A stretch of 64,000 nt of DNA, taken from positions 1 through 64,000 of the forward strand of contig JAJFBF010000012.1 in NCBI GenBank assembly GCA_020697295.1. The letters are read 5' to 3'. The position numbers were made by a program, and so were the translations under genes. Within the stretch, counting starts at the first letter, position 1. Every line of letters starts with the position of its first letter. Below are positions 48,566 through 57,033 of the stretch, piece by piece. This stretch comes from Moraxellaceae bacterium (lineage in GTDB: Bacteria > Pseudomonadota > Gammaproteobacteria > Pseudomonadales > Moraxellaceae). The notes beneath the pieces were generated by a model. It had not been told where the DNA came from and made no database searches. It was given only the letters and a program-made list of their open reading frames with translations.

Positions 48566-51115
48566 TCAGGCCGGCACCGTCACGGTGCCGATCCGGCCCT
48601 GCTTCTCGGCCGTCGTGGCCGGGCGCACCTGGCCGCGCTCCGGCACCAGCACGACGTTGTCGTCGGGCGCGTCGCTGTTCACGAAGTGCGAGAAGCGCTT
48701 CAGCTTCTCGGGATTCTCAAGCGTGGACTTCCATTCGCACTGGTAGGTGCTGACCACGTGCGCCATGTCGGCCTCGAGATCCGCGGCCAGGCCCAGCGAA
48801 TCGTTGATGACCACGTCTTTGAGATAGGCCAGGCCACCTTCCATGTTGTCGCGCCAGACGCTGGTGCGCTGCAGACGGTCGGCCGTGCGCACGTAGAACA
48901 TCAGGAAACGGTCGATGTACTGGATCAGCGTGCCGGTATCGAGGTCGCCGGCCAGCAGTTCGGCGTGACGGGGCTTCATGCCGCCGTTGCCGCAGACATA
49001 GAGGTTCCAGCCTTTCTCGGTGGCGATCACGCCGACGTCCTTGCCCTGCGCCTCGGCGCACTCGCGGGTGCAGCCGGACACCGCGAACTTGATCTTGTGC
49101 GGTGCGCGCAGGCCCTTGTAGCGATTTTCCAGGTGGATGGCGAGGCCGACCGAATCCTGCACGCCGTAGCGGCACCAGGTCGAGCCGACGCAGGATTTCA
49201 CCGTGCGCAGCGACTTGCCGTAGGCATGGCCGGTCTCGAAGCCGGCGTCGATAAGTTCCTTCCAGATCAGCGGCAGTTGCTCCACGCGCGCGCCGAAGAG
49301 GTCGACGCGCTGGCCGCCGGTGATCTTGGTGTAGAGGCCGTACTTCTTCGCCACCATGCCGACCGCGATCAGGCCCTCCGGCGTGACCTCGCCGCCGGCC
49401 ATGCGCGGCACCACGGAGTAGGTGCCGTCCTTCTGCATATTGGCCATGAAGTAGTCATTGGTGTCCTGCAGGCCGGCGTGTTCGTCCTTGAGAATGTAGT
49501 CGTTCCAGGTCGAGGCCAGGATGGAACCGACGGTGGGCTTGCAGATGTCGCAGCCATCGCCCTTGCCGTGGCGCGCGATCATGTCGTCGAAGGAACGGAT
49601 GCCTTCCACCTTGATCAGGTGAAAAAGTTCCTGGCGCGAGAAAGGGAAGTGCTCGCAGAGATCCTTCTTGACCTCGACGCCGCGCTTGCCCAGTTCGCAC
49701 TTCAGCACCTGACCGATGAGGGCGCTGCAGCCGCCGCAGGTGGTGGCGGCCTTGGTCGCGGCCTTGATGTCGGCCACTTCCAGCGCGCCGGCATCGATGG
49801 CGCCGCAGATGTCAGCCTTGCTGACGTTGTTGCAGGAGCAGATCTGCGCCGTCATGGGCAGCGCGTCGACGCCCACGCCGACTTCGCCGGTGCCGTCGCG
49901 CACCGGCAGGATCAGCACATCCGGATATTCCGGCAGGTCCATGTTGTTCAGCATCAGCTGCAACAGGCCGCCGTAGGCATCGACATCGCCCACCATGACC
50001 GCGCCCAGCAGCTTCTTGCCGTCGGCGGACACCACGATCTTCTTGTAGATATCCTTGGCGTCGTCGATGTAGTAGTAGCTGTGCGCGCCGGGCGTGGCGC
50101 CCATGGCATCGCCGATGGAGCCCACGTCCACGCCCATCAGCTTGAGCTTGGTGGACATGTCGGCGCCGGTGAACTGCTTGGCGCCGCTCGCGGTCACGTG
50201 GTCGGCGACCACTGTCGCCATGTGGTAGCCGGGGGCGACCAGGCCGTAGATGCGGCCGCTCCACAGCGCCACCTCGCCGATGGCGTAGATGTCCGGATCC
50301 GAAGTCTGGCAGTGATTGTTCACCACGATGCCGCCGCGCGGGCCCATCTCCAGCTCGGCCTGACGACCGAGCTCGTCGCGCGGGCGGATGCCGGCGGAGA
50401 AGAGTATCAGGTCCGTCTCGAGCTTGTTGCCGCAGGCAAAGTTCATGACATGGCGGTGGGTCTCGCCATCGACGATTTCCTTCGTATTCTTCTCGGTGTG
50501 CACGCGCACGCCCAGCGCCTCGATCTTGCGCCGCAGCACCTTGGCGCCACCGTCGTCGAGCTGCACCGCCATCAGACGCGGCGCGAACTCCACCACATGC
50601 GTTTCCAGGCCCAGGTCGCGCAGGGCCTTGGCGGCCTCCAGGCCGAGCAGGCCGCCGCCCACCACCACGCCCACCTTCGACACGGCGGCGCCGGCCTGGA
50701 TGGCCTCCAGGTCCTCGATGGTGCGGTAGACCAGGCAGTGCTCGCGGTCGTGGCCAGGCACCGGCGGCACGAAGGGATAGGAGCCGGTGGCCAGCACCAG
50801 CTTGTCGTAGGCAATGGACTCGCCGGCGGCGGTGGTAACGGTCTTCGCCGCCTTGTCGATGGCCACGGCCTTCGTATTCAGCTTGAGCGCAATGCTCTTC
50901 TCGTTAAAGAAGTCGCCCTCGACCAGGCTGAGATCCTCTGCGGTCTTGCCGCTGAAATACGAGGAGAGATAAACACGGTCGTAGGCGGCGCGCGGCTCCT
51001 CGCAGAGCACGACGACCTCGAAGGCCTCGTGTCCGTTCCGGTCGGCCAGCGCCTCCAGGAACTTGTGGCCGACCATGCCGTTGCCGACAACGACGATACG
51101 GGACTTGCTGCTCAT
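48566..51115 (-). CDS. nirB: Assimilatory nitrite reductase large subunit NirB
   Basis: An 849-residue cytoplasmic enzyme with siroheme, FAD and two cluster types. VVVGNGMVGHKFLE starts the FAD domain, and VVVGGGLLGLEAAK the NAD(P)H domain. ICSCNNVSKADICGAI with TCGGCSALIG are BFD [2Fe-2S] cysteines. The siroheme/[4Fe-4S] ligands are CVGSTWCRYG and VSGCTRECAEAQGKD. It reduces nitrite to ammonium by six electrons. ATG 51115 follows GGAGG; six upstream codons are rejected. Its leader contains the two-hairpin ANTAR-type element. Confidence 0.97.
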   Translation of the reverse strand: MSSKSRIVVVGNGMVGHKFLEALADRNGHEAFEVVVLCEEPRAAYDRVYLSSYFSGKTAEDLSLVEGDFFNEKSIALKLNTKAVAIDKAAKTVTTAAGESIAYDKLVLATGSYPFVPPVPGHDREHCLVYRTIEDLEAIQAGAAVSKVGVVVGGGLLGLEAAKALRDLGLETHVVEFAPRLMAVQLDDGGAKVLRRKIEALGVRVHTEKNTKEIVDGETHRHVMNFACGNKLETDLILFSAGIRPRDELGRQAELEMGPRGGIVVNNHCQTSDPDIYAIGEVALWSGRIYGLVAPGYHMATVVADHVTASGAKQFTGADMSTKLKLMGVDVGSIGDAMGATPGAHSYYYIDDAKDIYKKIVVSADGKKLLGAVMVGDVDAYGGLLQLMLNNMDLPEYPDVLILPVRDGTGEVGVGVDALPMTAQICSCNNVSKADICGAIDAGALEVADIKAATKAATTCGGCSALIGQVLKCELGKRGVEVKKDLCEHFPFSRQELFHLIKVEGIRSFDDMIARHGKGDGCDICKPTVGSILASTWNDYILKDEHAGLQDTNDYFMANMQKDGTYSVVPRMAGGEVTPEGLIAVGMVAKKYGLYTKITGGQRVDLFGARVEQLPLIWKELIDAGFETGHAYGKSLRTVKSCVGSTWCRYGVQDSVGLAIHLENRYKGLRAPHKIKFAVSGCTRECAEAQGKDVGVIATEKGWNLYVCGNGGMKPRHAELLAGDLDTGTLIQYIDRFLMFYVRTADRLQRTSVWRDNMEGGLAYLKDVVINDSLGLAADLEADMAHVVSTYQCEWKSTLENPEKLKRFSHFVNSDAPDDNVVLVPERGQVRPATTAEKQGRIGTVTVPA

Positions 51116-51178
51116 ACCCACCTCCGAATGCACCCGCTGTGCGGGAGTTGCGTTCGACCCGATGGCTTTCCGGCAAGG

Positions 51179-51257
51179 AAAAGGCGCAAGCGGGCCGTAT
51201 CACTGCAAGCCCCGTTGCCTGCGAATCTCGATCAGAAGCCGGCAGCAGCGTTGCTGC
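51179..51257 (-). promoter_or_regulatory. Candidate two-hairpin ANTAR (NasT/NasR) antitermination leader of nirB
   Basis: On the minus strand, hairpin P1 (51257-51242) has arms GCAGC and GCTGC around loop AACGCT. After 19 nt, hairpin P2 (51222-51205) has arms GCAGGC and GCTTGC (one G-U) around loop AACGGG. Both are hexaloops with A1 and G4, the known ANTAR signature. P2 conflicts with a terminator: its GGCAACGGG pairs, with bulges, to CCCGCTTGCGCC (51194-51183), followed by TTTT (51182-51179). The nirB start is 63 bases further on. Expected behaviour: nitrate-responsive NasT or NasR holds P2 and lets transcription into nirBD. The regulator gene is not in this window. Confidence 0.65.
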
Positions 51258-51300
51258 ACGACAGAAGAATTGCCGCCCCGAATACACGACGGCGCGTTGC

Positions 51301-51327
51301 GGAATGAGCGAGAGCCTCCCTCATTCC
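51301..51327. repeat. Inverted repeat at the nasA 3' end
   Basis: GGAATGAG-N11-CTCATTCC, 8-bp arms without a T run. It lies 35 bp after the stop codon of the out-of-frame NasA domain. It may be an RNA-stability hairpin or an operator for nirB. Confidence 0.6.
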
Positions 51328-54002
51328 GACCGCCCCCCTGTCAGGGAGACGGCCCTGAAACTCAGGCGGAAGCCTGCGCCTGCCCTGCCTGGCAGCTCGC
51401 CAGGATCACCTTCAATTCCGGCTGGCAGGAGCCGCAATTGCTGCCGGCCTTGCAGCGTTGGCCGATGGCCGCCACCGACTCCAGCGTATGCGTGGCGATG
51501 GCCCGGCGAATCGTTTTCTCGCCCACACCAAAACAGGCACAAGCCGCGTTCAGGGAGGCTGCCACTGTCCGGGCCGATAAAGCACACCGACTGCAACCGT
51601 CCTTCGGCAATGACGGCCTGGCGATACACCCCACGGGCAAGGTCCACATACTCAAGCGACTCAACGGACACACCCGCCAGGTGCTGCTCACGGGAATACT
51701 TAAGCAATTCGTTTGCCAACTCCTGCCGATCCGCCGGAGCGGACTGCCCGGCCAGCTCGAAGCGCCAGAATTTCCCGCCCCGGATGGCCACCGCATAGTC
51801 CGCCGCCGGCAGTGGCAGGGCCACCGTACTGAAGAGGAAGCCATGCCACTGCGCCCCAAAACGGCGCACACGGACCGGCGTGTGCTTGCTTTCGGGCTGA
51901 CCCGAGACCGGATCCACCGCCGGGTTCACCACCGCGCCCACACGCGACGCGCTGGCCAGCACGCCGGTCCAGTGCATGGGCATGAAAACCGTGCCGGGCG
52001 CCTGGTCGGCCGTCAGTTCGGCGCGCGCCCGCGCCAGCCCCCAGCGGCTTTCCAGCTCCACCACCTCGCCGACGCTGATGCCCAGGCCTGCGGCATCGTC
52101 GGGGTGCAGGGCGCAGAAGGGCTCGCCGATATGCTGCAGCAGGCGTGCCGCCAGGCCGGTACGCGTCATGGTGTGCCACTGGTCGCGAATGCGCCCGGTG
52201 TTGAGAACGAAGGGATAGTCCTGATCCGGCGCGTGGACCGGGCCGCGCGCCCCCACCGCCAGGAAGCTGGCGCGACCATCCGGCGTGAAGAAGCCTCCCT
52301 CGCCAAAAAGGCGGGCCGGGCCTTGCGCCTCACCCTGGCGCCGCGGCCACTGAAAGGGTTCGAGATCACGGTAGCCCGCGACATCGAGCGCGGCCACGCC
52401 ACCGATATCGAAGTCGCGACGGCCGTGGGCCTCGTCATTCTCGAAGGCGGAAAGGGCGGCATGCTCGGCAAAAATATCGGCCGGCGAGGCAAAGCTGAAG
52501 GCGTCGGCAAACCCCATGCGCTTCGCCACCTCGCAGACGATCCACCAGTCGGCCCGGGCCTCGCCGGGCATGGGCAGGAAGGGCCGCTGCCGGGAAATGC
52601 GGCGCTCGGAGTTGGTGACGGTGCCGTCTTTCTCGCCCCAGCCCAGGGCCGGGAATTTCACGTGGGCCAGGCGCGTGGTGTCGGTATCGGCGATGCAGTC
52701 GGACACCACCACGAGTTCACAGCGCTGCAGCGCGGCGCGCACGCGGTCGGCATCGGGCAGCGACACCACCGGATTCGTCGCCAGGATCCAGATCGCCTTG
52801 ATGCGTCCGTCGTGCACGGCCTCGAACATGTCCACGGCCTTGTGCCCGGGCGTGGCTGCCACGGAGGGCGCGCCCCAAAAACGCTGCACCCGCTCGCGAT
52901 GCACGGGATTCTCGATCTCCATGTGCGCCGCCAGCATGTTGGCGAGCCCGCCCACCTCGCGCCCGCCCATGGCATTGGGCTGGCCGGTGAGCGACAGCGG
53001 GCCGCTGCCGGGTTTGCCGATGCGGCCGGTGGCCAGATGGCAATTGAGGATGGCATTGACCTTGTCGGCGCCGGCGGAGGACTGGTTCACGCCCTGCGAA
53101 TACAGCGTCAGCGTGCGCGGCGTGGTCGCGAACCAGCTGAAGAACCGTTCCAGGTCCAGCGCATCGAGACCAAGAGTGGCGGCGAGATGGGGGATGTGGT
53201 TGTCCTGGGCGACGGCGGTGGCCAGCGCCGCGGAAAAGCCGCGGGTATGCGCGCCAATAAAGGCATCGTCCAGGACGCCGTGCGTGGCGAGATAGGCCAG
53301 CAGCGCATTGAACAGCCGCACATCCTCGCCCGCCTTCACCGGCAGGTGCAGGTCGGCCAGCTCGCAGGTAGCGGTGCGACGCGGGTCGATGACAACGACG
53401 CGCAGGCCCGGGCGCCGCTCCTTCTCCGCCTTGATGCGCTGGAACAGCACCGGATGGCACCAGGCAGCATTGGAGCCGGTCAGCACCACGAGATCCGCCA
53501 GCTCGAGATCCTCGTAGCAGTTGGGCACGGTGTCGCTGCCAAAGGCGCGCTTGTGGCCCGCCACGGAAGAGGACATGCACAGCCGCGAGTTGGTATCGAT
53601 ATTGGCGGTGCCAATAAAGCCCTTCATCAGCTTGTTGGCGACGTAATAGTCCTCAGTCAGCAACTGGCCCGAGGCATAGATCGCCACCGCCTCCGGACCG
53701 TGCTCGCGAATGATGCGGGCAAACTCGCCGGCGACATGGCCGAGCGCCTCATCCCAGGTCCGGCGCTCGCCGCGGATCTCCGGATGCAGCAGGCGGCCCT
53801 CCAGCGCCACGGTTTCACCGAGCGCCGCGCCCTTGACGCAAAGGCGACCGGCATTCGCCGGATGCGATTCATCACCGGCAATGGTCACCGTGCGCGCTTC
53901 CACATCGGTCACCGTGGCCTTGACGCCACAGCCGACGCCGCAATACGGACAGGTGGTGCTGACGCTACAGGGGGTGGCCTCAGCCAGGGGTAGCCTCTTC
54001 AT
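51321..54002 (-). CDS. nasA: Assimilatory nitrate reductase catalytic subunit (C-terminus frameshifted)
   Basis: 893 codons in the uninterrupted frame; a molybdopterin enzyme that reduces nitrate to nitrite in the cytoplasm. CPYCGVGCGV with a later CVKG gives the four [4Fe-4S] cysteines. NTNSRLCMSSSV contains the probable Mo-ligand cysteine, TGRIGKPGSGPLSLTGQPNA is the cofactor-binding segment, and the C-terminal MopB-CT domain is intact. After LPERG (about 51545) the frame turns into unrelated sequence, while the expected [2Fe-2S] domain continues in another frame to 51362. It starts inside the upstream reductase gene (23-bp overlap). It is second of the minus-strand operon. Confidence 0.9.
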   Translation of the reverse strand: MKRLPLAEATPCSVSTTCPYCGVGCGVKATVTDVEARTVTIAGDESHPANAGRLCVKGAALGETVALEGRLLHPEIRGERRTWDEALGHVAGEFARIIREHGPEAVAIYASGQLLTEDYYVANKLMKGFIGTANIDTNSRLCMSSSVAGHKRAFGSDTVPNCYEDLELADLVVLTGSNAAWCHPVLFQRIKAEKERRPGLRVVVIDPRRTATCELADLHLPVKAGEDVRLFNALLAYLATHGVLDDAFIGAHTRGFSAALATAVAQDNHIPHLAATLGLDALDLERFFSWFATTPRTLTLYSQGVNQSSAGADKVNAILNCHLATGRIGKPGSGPLSLTGQPNAMGGREVGGLANMLAAHMEIENPVHRERVQRFWGAPSVAATPGHKAVDMFEAVHDGRIKAIWILATNPVVSLPDADRVRAALQRCELVVVSDCIADTDTTRLAHVKFPALGWGEKDGTVTNSERRISRQRPFLPMPGEARADWWIVCEVAKRMGFADAFSFASPADIFAEHAALSAFENDEAHGRRDFDIGGVAALDVAGYRDLEPFQWPRRQGEAQGPARLFGEGGFFTPDGRASFLAVGARGPVHAPDQDYPFVLNTGRIRDQWHTMTRTGLAARLLQHIGEPFCALHPDDAAGLGISVGEVVELESRWGLARARAELTADQAPGTVFMPMHWTGVLASASRVGAVVNPAVDPVSGQPESKHTPVRVRRFGAQWHGFLFSTVALPLPAADYAVAIRGGKFWRFELAGQSAPADRQELANELLKYSREQHLAGVSVESLEYVDLARGVYRQAVIAEGRLQSVCFIGPDSGSLPERGLCLFWCGRENDSPGHRHAYAGVGGGHRPTLQGRQQLRLLPAGIEGDPGELPGRAGAGFRLSFRAVSLTGGRSE
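51362..51547 (-). pseudogene. Out-of-frame C-terminal BFD [2Fe-2S] domain of NasA
   Basis: In the frame shifted one base forward of nasA, 61 codons read AACACFGVGEKTIRRAIA, then VAAIGQRCKAGSNCGSC and a Gln/Ala tail. The four cysteines (CxC and CxxC) are a complete BFD-type cluster site. In homologues I recall this domain following SLPER after roughly 30-40 residues; here it begins at once. A deletion with frame change, or a sequence error in a short-linker form, would both explain it. Confidence 0.8.
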
Positions 54003-55206
54003 GCTCTGATTTCCCGAACAGCAGGGATTCGCGCATGGACGCCACATTGCGTTGCTCACGAATCAGGTCGAAGTACCAGACACCATCGTTGGTGTCCCCG
54101 TACAGGACTGAACCGATAACGCGATCATTCTTGATCAGGAGGCGCTTGTAGACGCCTCCTGCCGGATCGCGCAAAACCAGGGTTTCCGCATCGGCATCGG
54201 TGAAGTCGCCGGCGGAATAGAGATTGACGCCGCTCACCTTGAGGGTGGTCGCGGTGGCGCGTTGCACGAAGCGGGACACGCCCTGCTCCGCCAGATGATT
54301 GGCACAGACCCGGGCCTGCTCGAAGAGCGGGGCCACCAGGCCGAACAAGGCGCCGCGGTGCTGCACGCACTCGCCGACGGCATAGATGCAGGGATCGAAA
54401 GTCTGCAGGGTGTCATTGACGAGGATGGCCTTGTCCACCTGCAGCCCGATCTTTTTCGCCAAGGCCACATTGGGGCGGATGCCGACCGCCATCACCACAA
54501 GATCCACCGGCAGCTCGCTGCCATCCTTGAACTCGATGCGCTCGAGATGCTCGCCCGTCGCGCCGTGCACGATCTGCGCACTGATGACACCGAGGCGGAA
54601 GTGCATGCCGCGCGCCTCCAGGGTATCACGCAGCATCGTGGAAGCTTCAGGATCGAGCTGGCGATTGAGCAGGTGGGGCATGTCGTGGATGACCGTCACT
54701 TCCATGCCCTGCTTGAGCAGGCCATTGGCGGCCTCGAGCCCGAGCAGGCCACCCCCGATCACCGCCACGCGCTTCTTGTGCGCCGCGGCACGCACCATGC
54801 GCTCCACGTCGTGGATGTCGCGAAAGCTCAATACATCCGGGTGCTGGTGGCCCGGCAGGGGAATAATGAAAGGAGTGGAGCCGGTCGCCAGTACCAGACG
54901 GTCGTACGGCAGCACCTGCCCGTCCGCCAGCACCACTTCCCGCTGCTTGCGCCGCACATCAGTCACCGTGAAGCCGGCCAGCAAGGTCACGCCGTGCTCG
55001 GCATACCAGCTCTCGGGGTGGGTGACGATGTCCTCGAAACGCTTTTCGCCCGCCAGCACCGGCGACAGCATGATGCGGTTATAGGCCACCACCGGTTCGC
55101 TGGAAATCACGGTGATCGCATACCGGTCCGGCGCCAGCGCGAGCAACTCCTCCACCGTCCGGATACCGGCCATGCCGTTGCCGATAACGATCAGTCTGCG
55201 CTTCAT
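53980..55206 (-). CDS. FAD/NAD(P)H-dependent reductase for nitrate assimilation (NasB-like)
   Basis: A 408-residue flavoprotein similar to the N-terminal half of NirB. LIVIGNGMAGIRTVEELL starts the FAD domain and VAVIGGGLLGLEAANGLL the NAD(P)H domain; YAVGECVQHRG is the second FAD contact. It has no BFD, siroheme or cluster cysteines of its own. It probably passes NAD(P)H electrons to NasA, presumably through the [2Fe-2S] domain that is now out of frame. ATG 55206 gives the MKRRLIVIGNG start. First gene of the operon, behind a sigma-54 promoter. Confidence 0.85.
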   Translation of the reverse strand: MKRRLIVIGNGMAGIRTVEELLALAPDRYAITVISSEPVVAYNRIMLSPVLAGEKRFEDIVTHPESWYAEHGVTLLAGFTVTDVRRKQREVVLADGQVLPYDRLVLATGSTPFIIPLPGHQHPDVLSFRDIHDVERMVRAAAHKKRVAVIGGGLLGLEAANGLLKQGMEVTVIHDMPHLLNRQLDPEASTMLRDTLEARGMHFRLGVISAQIVHGATGEHLERIEFKDGSELPVDLVVMAVGIRPNVALAKKIGLQVDKAILVNDTLQTFDPCIYAVGECVQHRGALFGLVAPLFEQARVCANHLAEQGVSRFVQRATATTLKVSGVNLYSAGDFTDADAETLVLRDPAGGVYKRLLIKNDRVIGSVLYGDTNDGVWYFDLIREQRNVASMRESLLFGKSEHEEATPG

Positions 55207-55250
55207 GGCCTGTCGCTGCCTGGTGAGTAAGGAATCATAACAGGGGTAGT

Positions 55251-55266
55251 TGCAACGCCTGTGCCA
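55251..55266 (-). promoter_or_regulatory. Sigma-54 promoter of the nitrate/nitrite reductase operon
   Basis: The minus strand reads TGGCACAGGCGTTGCA: a GG-N10-GC core with TGGCAC and TTGCA matching the RpoN -24/-12 consensus closely. The start would be near 55240, giving a leader of about 34 nt before ATG 55206. This implies control by an activator such as NtrC under nitrogen limitation. Confidence 0.8.
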
Positions 55267-55288
55267 TTCCACCCGCGACCGGCGCCCG

Positions 55289-55304
55289 CCTTGCGCCCGC
55301 AAGG
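55289..55304. repeat. Inverted repeat between the divergent sigma-54 promoters
   Basis: CCTTGC-GCCC-GCAAGG, 6-bp arms, about 25 bp upstream of the minus promoter. A possible activator site, but too close for typical enhancer use and not a clear match to the NtrC consensus. Confidence 0.5.
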
Positions 55305-55445
55305 ATGTCCGCCCTCCCGCCCCCGGCAACCGGCAGGCCCGGCGCGCACCCAAATGCAGCAGGCCAGCGCCCCAATCCCATGCGACGCACCACAAAGAGG
55401 CCTCGCTCAGGCGGGCGGCGCCCGTCGCCTCGTGCCCGACGCGGC

Positions 55446-55461
55446 TGGCATATCGCTTGCA
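55446..55461 (+). promoter_or_regulatory. Sigma-54 promoter of the nitrate transporter gene
   Basis: TGGCATATCGCTTGCA has the GG-N10-GC spacing with TGGCA and TTGCA. The start would be near 55472, giving a leader of about 75 nt before ATG 55547. It faces away from the other sigma-54 promoter, 180 bp distant; the gap is the expected place for shared enhancer sites. Confidence 0.75.
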
Positions 55462-55479
55462 GTAGCTCCCTCACATCTC

Positions 55480-55503
55480 GCCGGCAGCAACGAGGCTACT
55501 GGC
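55480..55503 (+). promoter_or_regulatory. AACG-loop hairpin in the nitrate transporter leader
   Basis: Arms GCCGGCAGC and GCTACTGGC (one C-A mismatch, one G-U) hold the hexaloop AACGAG with A1 and G4, as in both nirB leader hairpins. A second hairpin, GGCAA-GGT-TTGCC at 55507-55519, does not fit the ANTAR loop rule, and no clear terminator follows. It could be half of an ANTAR site or a single-hairpin variant. Confidence 0.4.
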
Positions 55504-55546
55504 GAAGGCAAGGTTTGCCATCCATTGCTTTCGTCCGGAGTTCGCC

Positions 55547-57025
55547 ATGTCTGTCGCCCGCAAACCGTTTCCGCTATTCACCATCGCCGAGCCACGCATC
55601 CGCGTGCTGCATTTTACCTGGCTCGCGTTCTTCATCACCTTCCTCATCTGGTTCGCCCATGTCTCGCTCATGCCTTTCATCAAGGCGGAGCTGCTGCTGA
55701 CCGACATGCAGGTGAAGGCCTTCCTGATCCTCAACGTGGCACTGACGATTCCAGCGCGCATCCTGATCGGCATCCTGGTCGACCGCTACGGCCCGCGCCT
55801 CAGCTACAGCCTGCTGCTCGCGGTCTGCGGCGTGCTCTGCATCGGCTTTGCAATGGCGCAGACCTTCGAGCAGCTCGCGGTCATGCGCTTCCTTCTCGGC
55901 CTCACCGGCGCCGGCTTCGTCATCGGCATCCGCCTCGTCAGCGAGTGGTTCCCGGCGCGCGAGCTCGGCATTGCCGAGGGCATCTACGGCGGCTGGGGCA
56001 ATTTCGGCGCGGCCATCGCCAAGATCGGCATGCCGGTGCTGGCGGTCAGCGTCTTCGGCGGCGAATTCGGCTGGCGCTACACCGTGGCGCTGATGGGCCT
56101 GATCGCCATCATCTATTCGGTGATTTTCTACCGCAACGTCAGCGACACGCCCAAGGGCGCCACCTATTTCAAGCCGAAGAAGGCGGGCGGCCTGGAAGTG
56201 ACCAGCAAGCGCGACCTTGTCTTCTATCTGCTGACCAACCTGCCCATCTACCTCATCCTCTACGTGCTGGCCTGGCGCCTGGCCCCAGCCGGCCTCAACA
56301 TCATCTCGCAGGACTTCGCCGTCCTCTGCTATGGCGTCATCACCTTCCTGCTGGTGTGGCAGTCCTGGAAAATCTGGCAGGTAAACCGCCACCTGATGAC
56401 CGAGACGGTGCCGCTGCAGCAGCGTTACCGCTTCAAGCAGGTCGCCATCCTCAACCTCGCCTATCTCGCCTGCTTCGGCTCCGAGATCGCCGTGGTGTCC
56501 ATGCTGCCCATGTTCTTCGGCGACACCTTCCACCTCTCGGCCACCGCCATGGGCCTCATGGCGGGCTCCTTCACCATCATGAATATCGTGGCGCGCCCCG
56601 CGGGCGGCTATATCTCCGACCGCATCGGCCGGCGCAAGGTGCTGGTCACCTGCCTGGCCGCGCAGACCGCGGGCTACCTGCTGCTGTCCAACGTGAACGA
56701 AAGCTGGGGCATCGTGCTGGCCATCGGCGTCACGCTGATCACCTCCGTATTCGTGCAGGCGGCCTGTGGCGCCGTGTATTCGATCGTGCCGCTCATCCAG
56801 CGCCGCATGACCGGCCAGATCGCCGGCATGGCGGGCGCCTACGGCAATGTCGGTGGCGTGCTCTTCCTCACCGTCCTTTCCTTTGTGAGCCCGAAGGTGT
56901 TTTTCTGCGTGATCGCCGGCATGTCGGCCCTGGCCTTCTTCGCCGCCAACTTCATCGACGAGCCCCGCGGCCATATGGTCGAAGTCGACGAGCACGGCAA
57001 CGTGCAAATGATCGCGGTGGAGTGA
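55547..57025 (+). CDS. NarK/NasA-type MFS nitrate transporter
   Basis: A 492-residue major-facilitator protein of the nitrate/nitrite porter family, 12 helices. The two nitrate signatures are present: GGWGNFGAAIAKIG in helix 5 and AGAYGNVGGVLFLTV in helix 11. The substrate arginines are likely in MRFLLGLTGAG and IVARPAGGYISDR. A short acidic C-terminal tail ends it. Together with NasA/NirBD it implies nitrate uptake for assimilation. A PP2C-kinase fusion starts 8 bp after its stop. Confidence 0.94.
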   Translation: MSVARKPFPLFTIAEPRIRVLHFTWLAFFITFLIWFAHVSLMPFIKAELLLTDMQVKAFLILNVALTIPARILIGILVDRYGPRLSYSLLLAVCGVLCIGFAMAQTFEQLAVMRFLLGLTGAGFVIGIRLVSEWFPARELGIAEGIYGGWGNFGAAIAKIGMPVLAVSVFGGEFGWRYTVALMGLIAIIYSVIFYRNVSDTPKGATYFKPKKAGGLEVTSKRDLVFYLLTNLPIYLILYVLAWRLAPAGLNIISQDFAVLCYGVITFLLVWQSWKIWQVNRHLMTETVPLQQRYRFKQVAILNLAYLACFGSEIAVVSMLPMFFGDTFHLSATAMGLMAGSFTIMNIVARPAGGYISDRIGRRKVLVTCLAAQTAGYLLLSNVNESWGIVLAIGVTLITSVFVQAACGAVYSIVPLIQRRMTGQIAGMAGAYGNVGGVLFLTVLSFVSPKVFFCVIAGMSALAFFAANFIDEPRGHMVEVDEHGNVQMIAVE

Positions 57026-57033
57026 GCGCCACC

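Noticed and set aside
47192-51307. 1371-codon plus-strand frame across nirBD
   Set aside because: It is the antisense of nirB and nirD, which have all family motifs.
51391-51406. TGGCGAGCTGCCAGGC on the minus strand as a sigma-54 promoter for nirB
   Set aside because: It has GG at -24 but GG, not GC, at -12.
55289-55304. Inverted repeat as an NtrC site
   Set aside because: Its CCTTGC and GCAAGG arms do not fit the TGCACC-N5-GGTGCA consensus.
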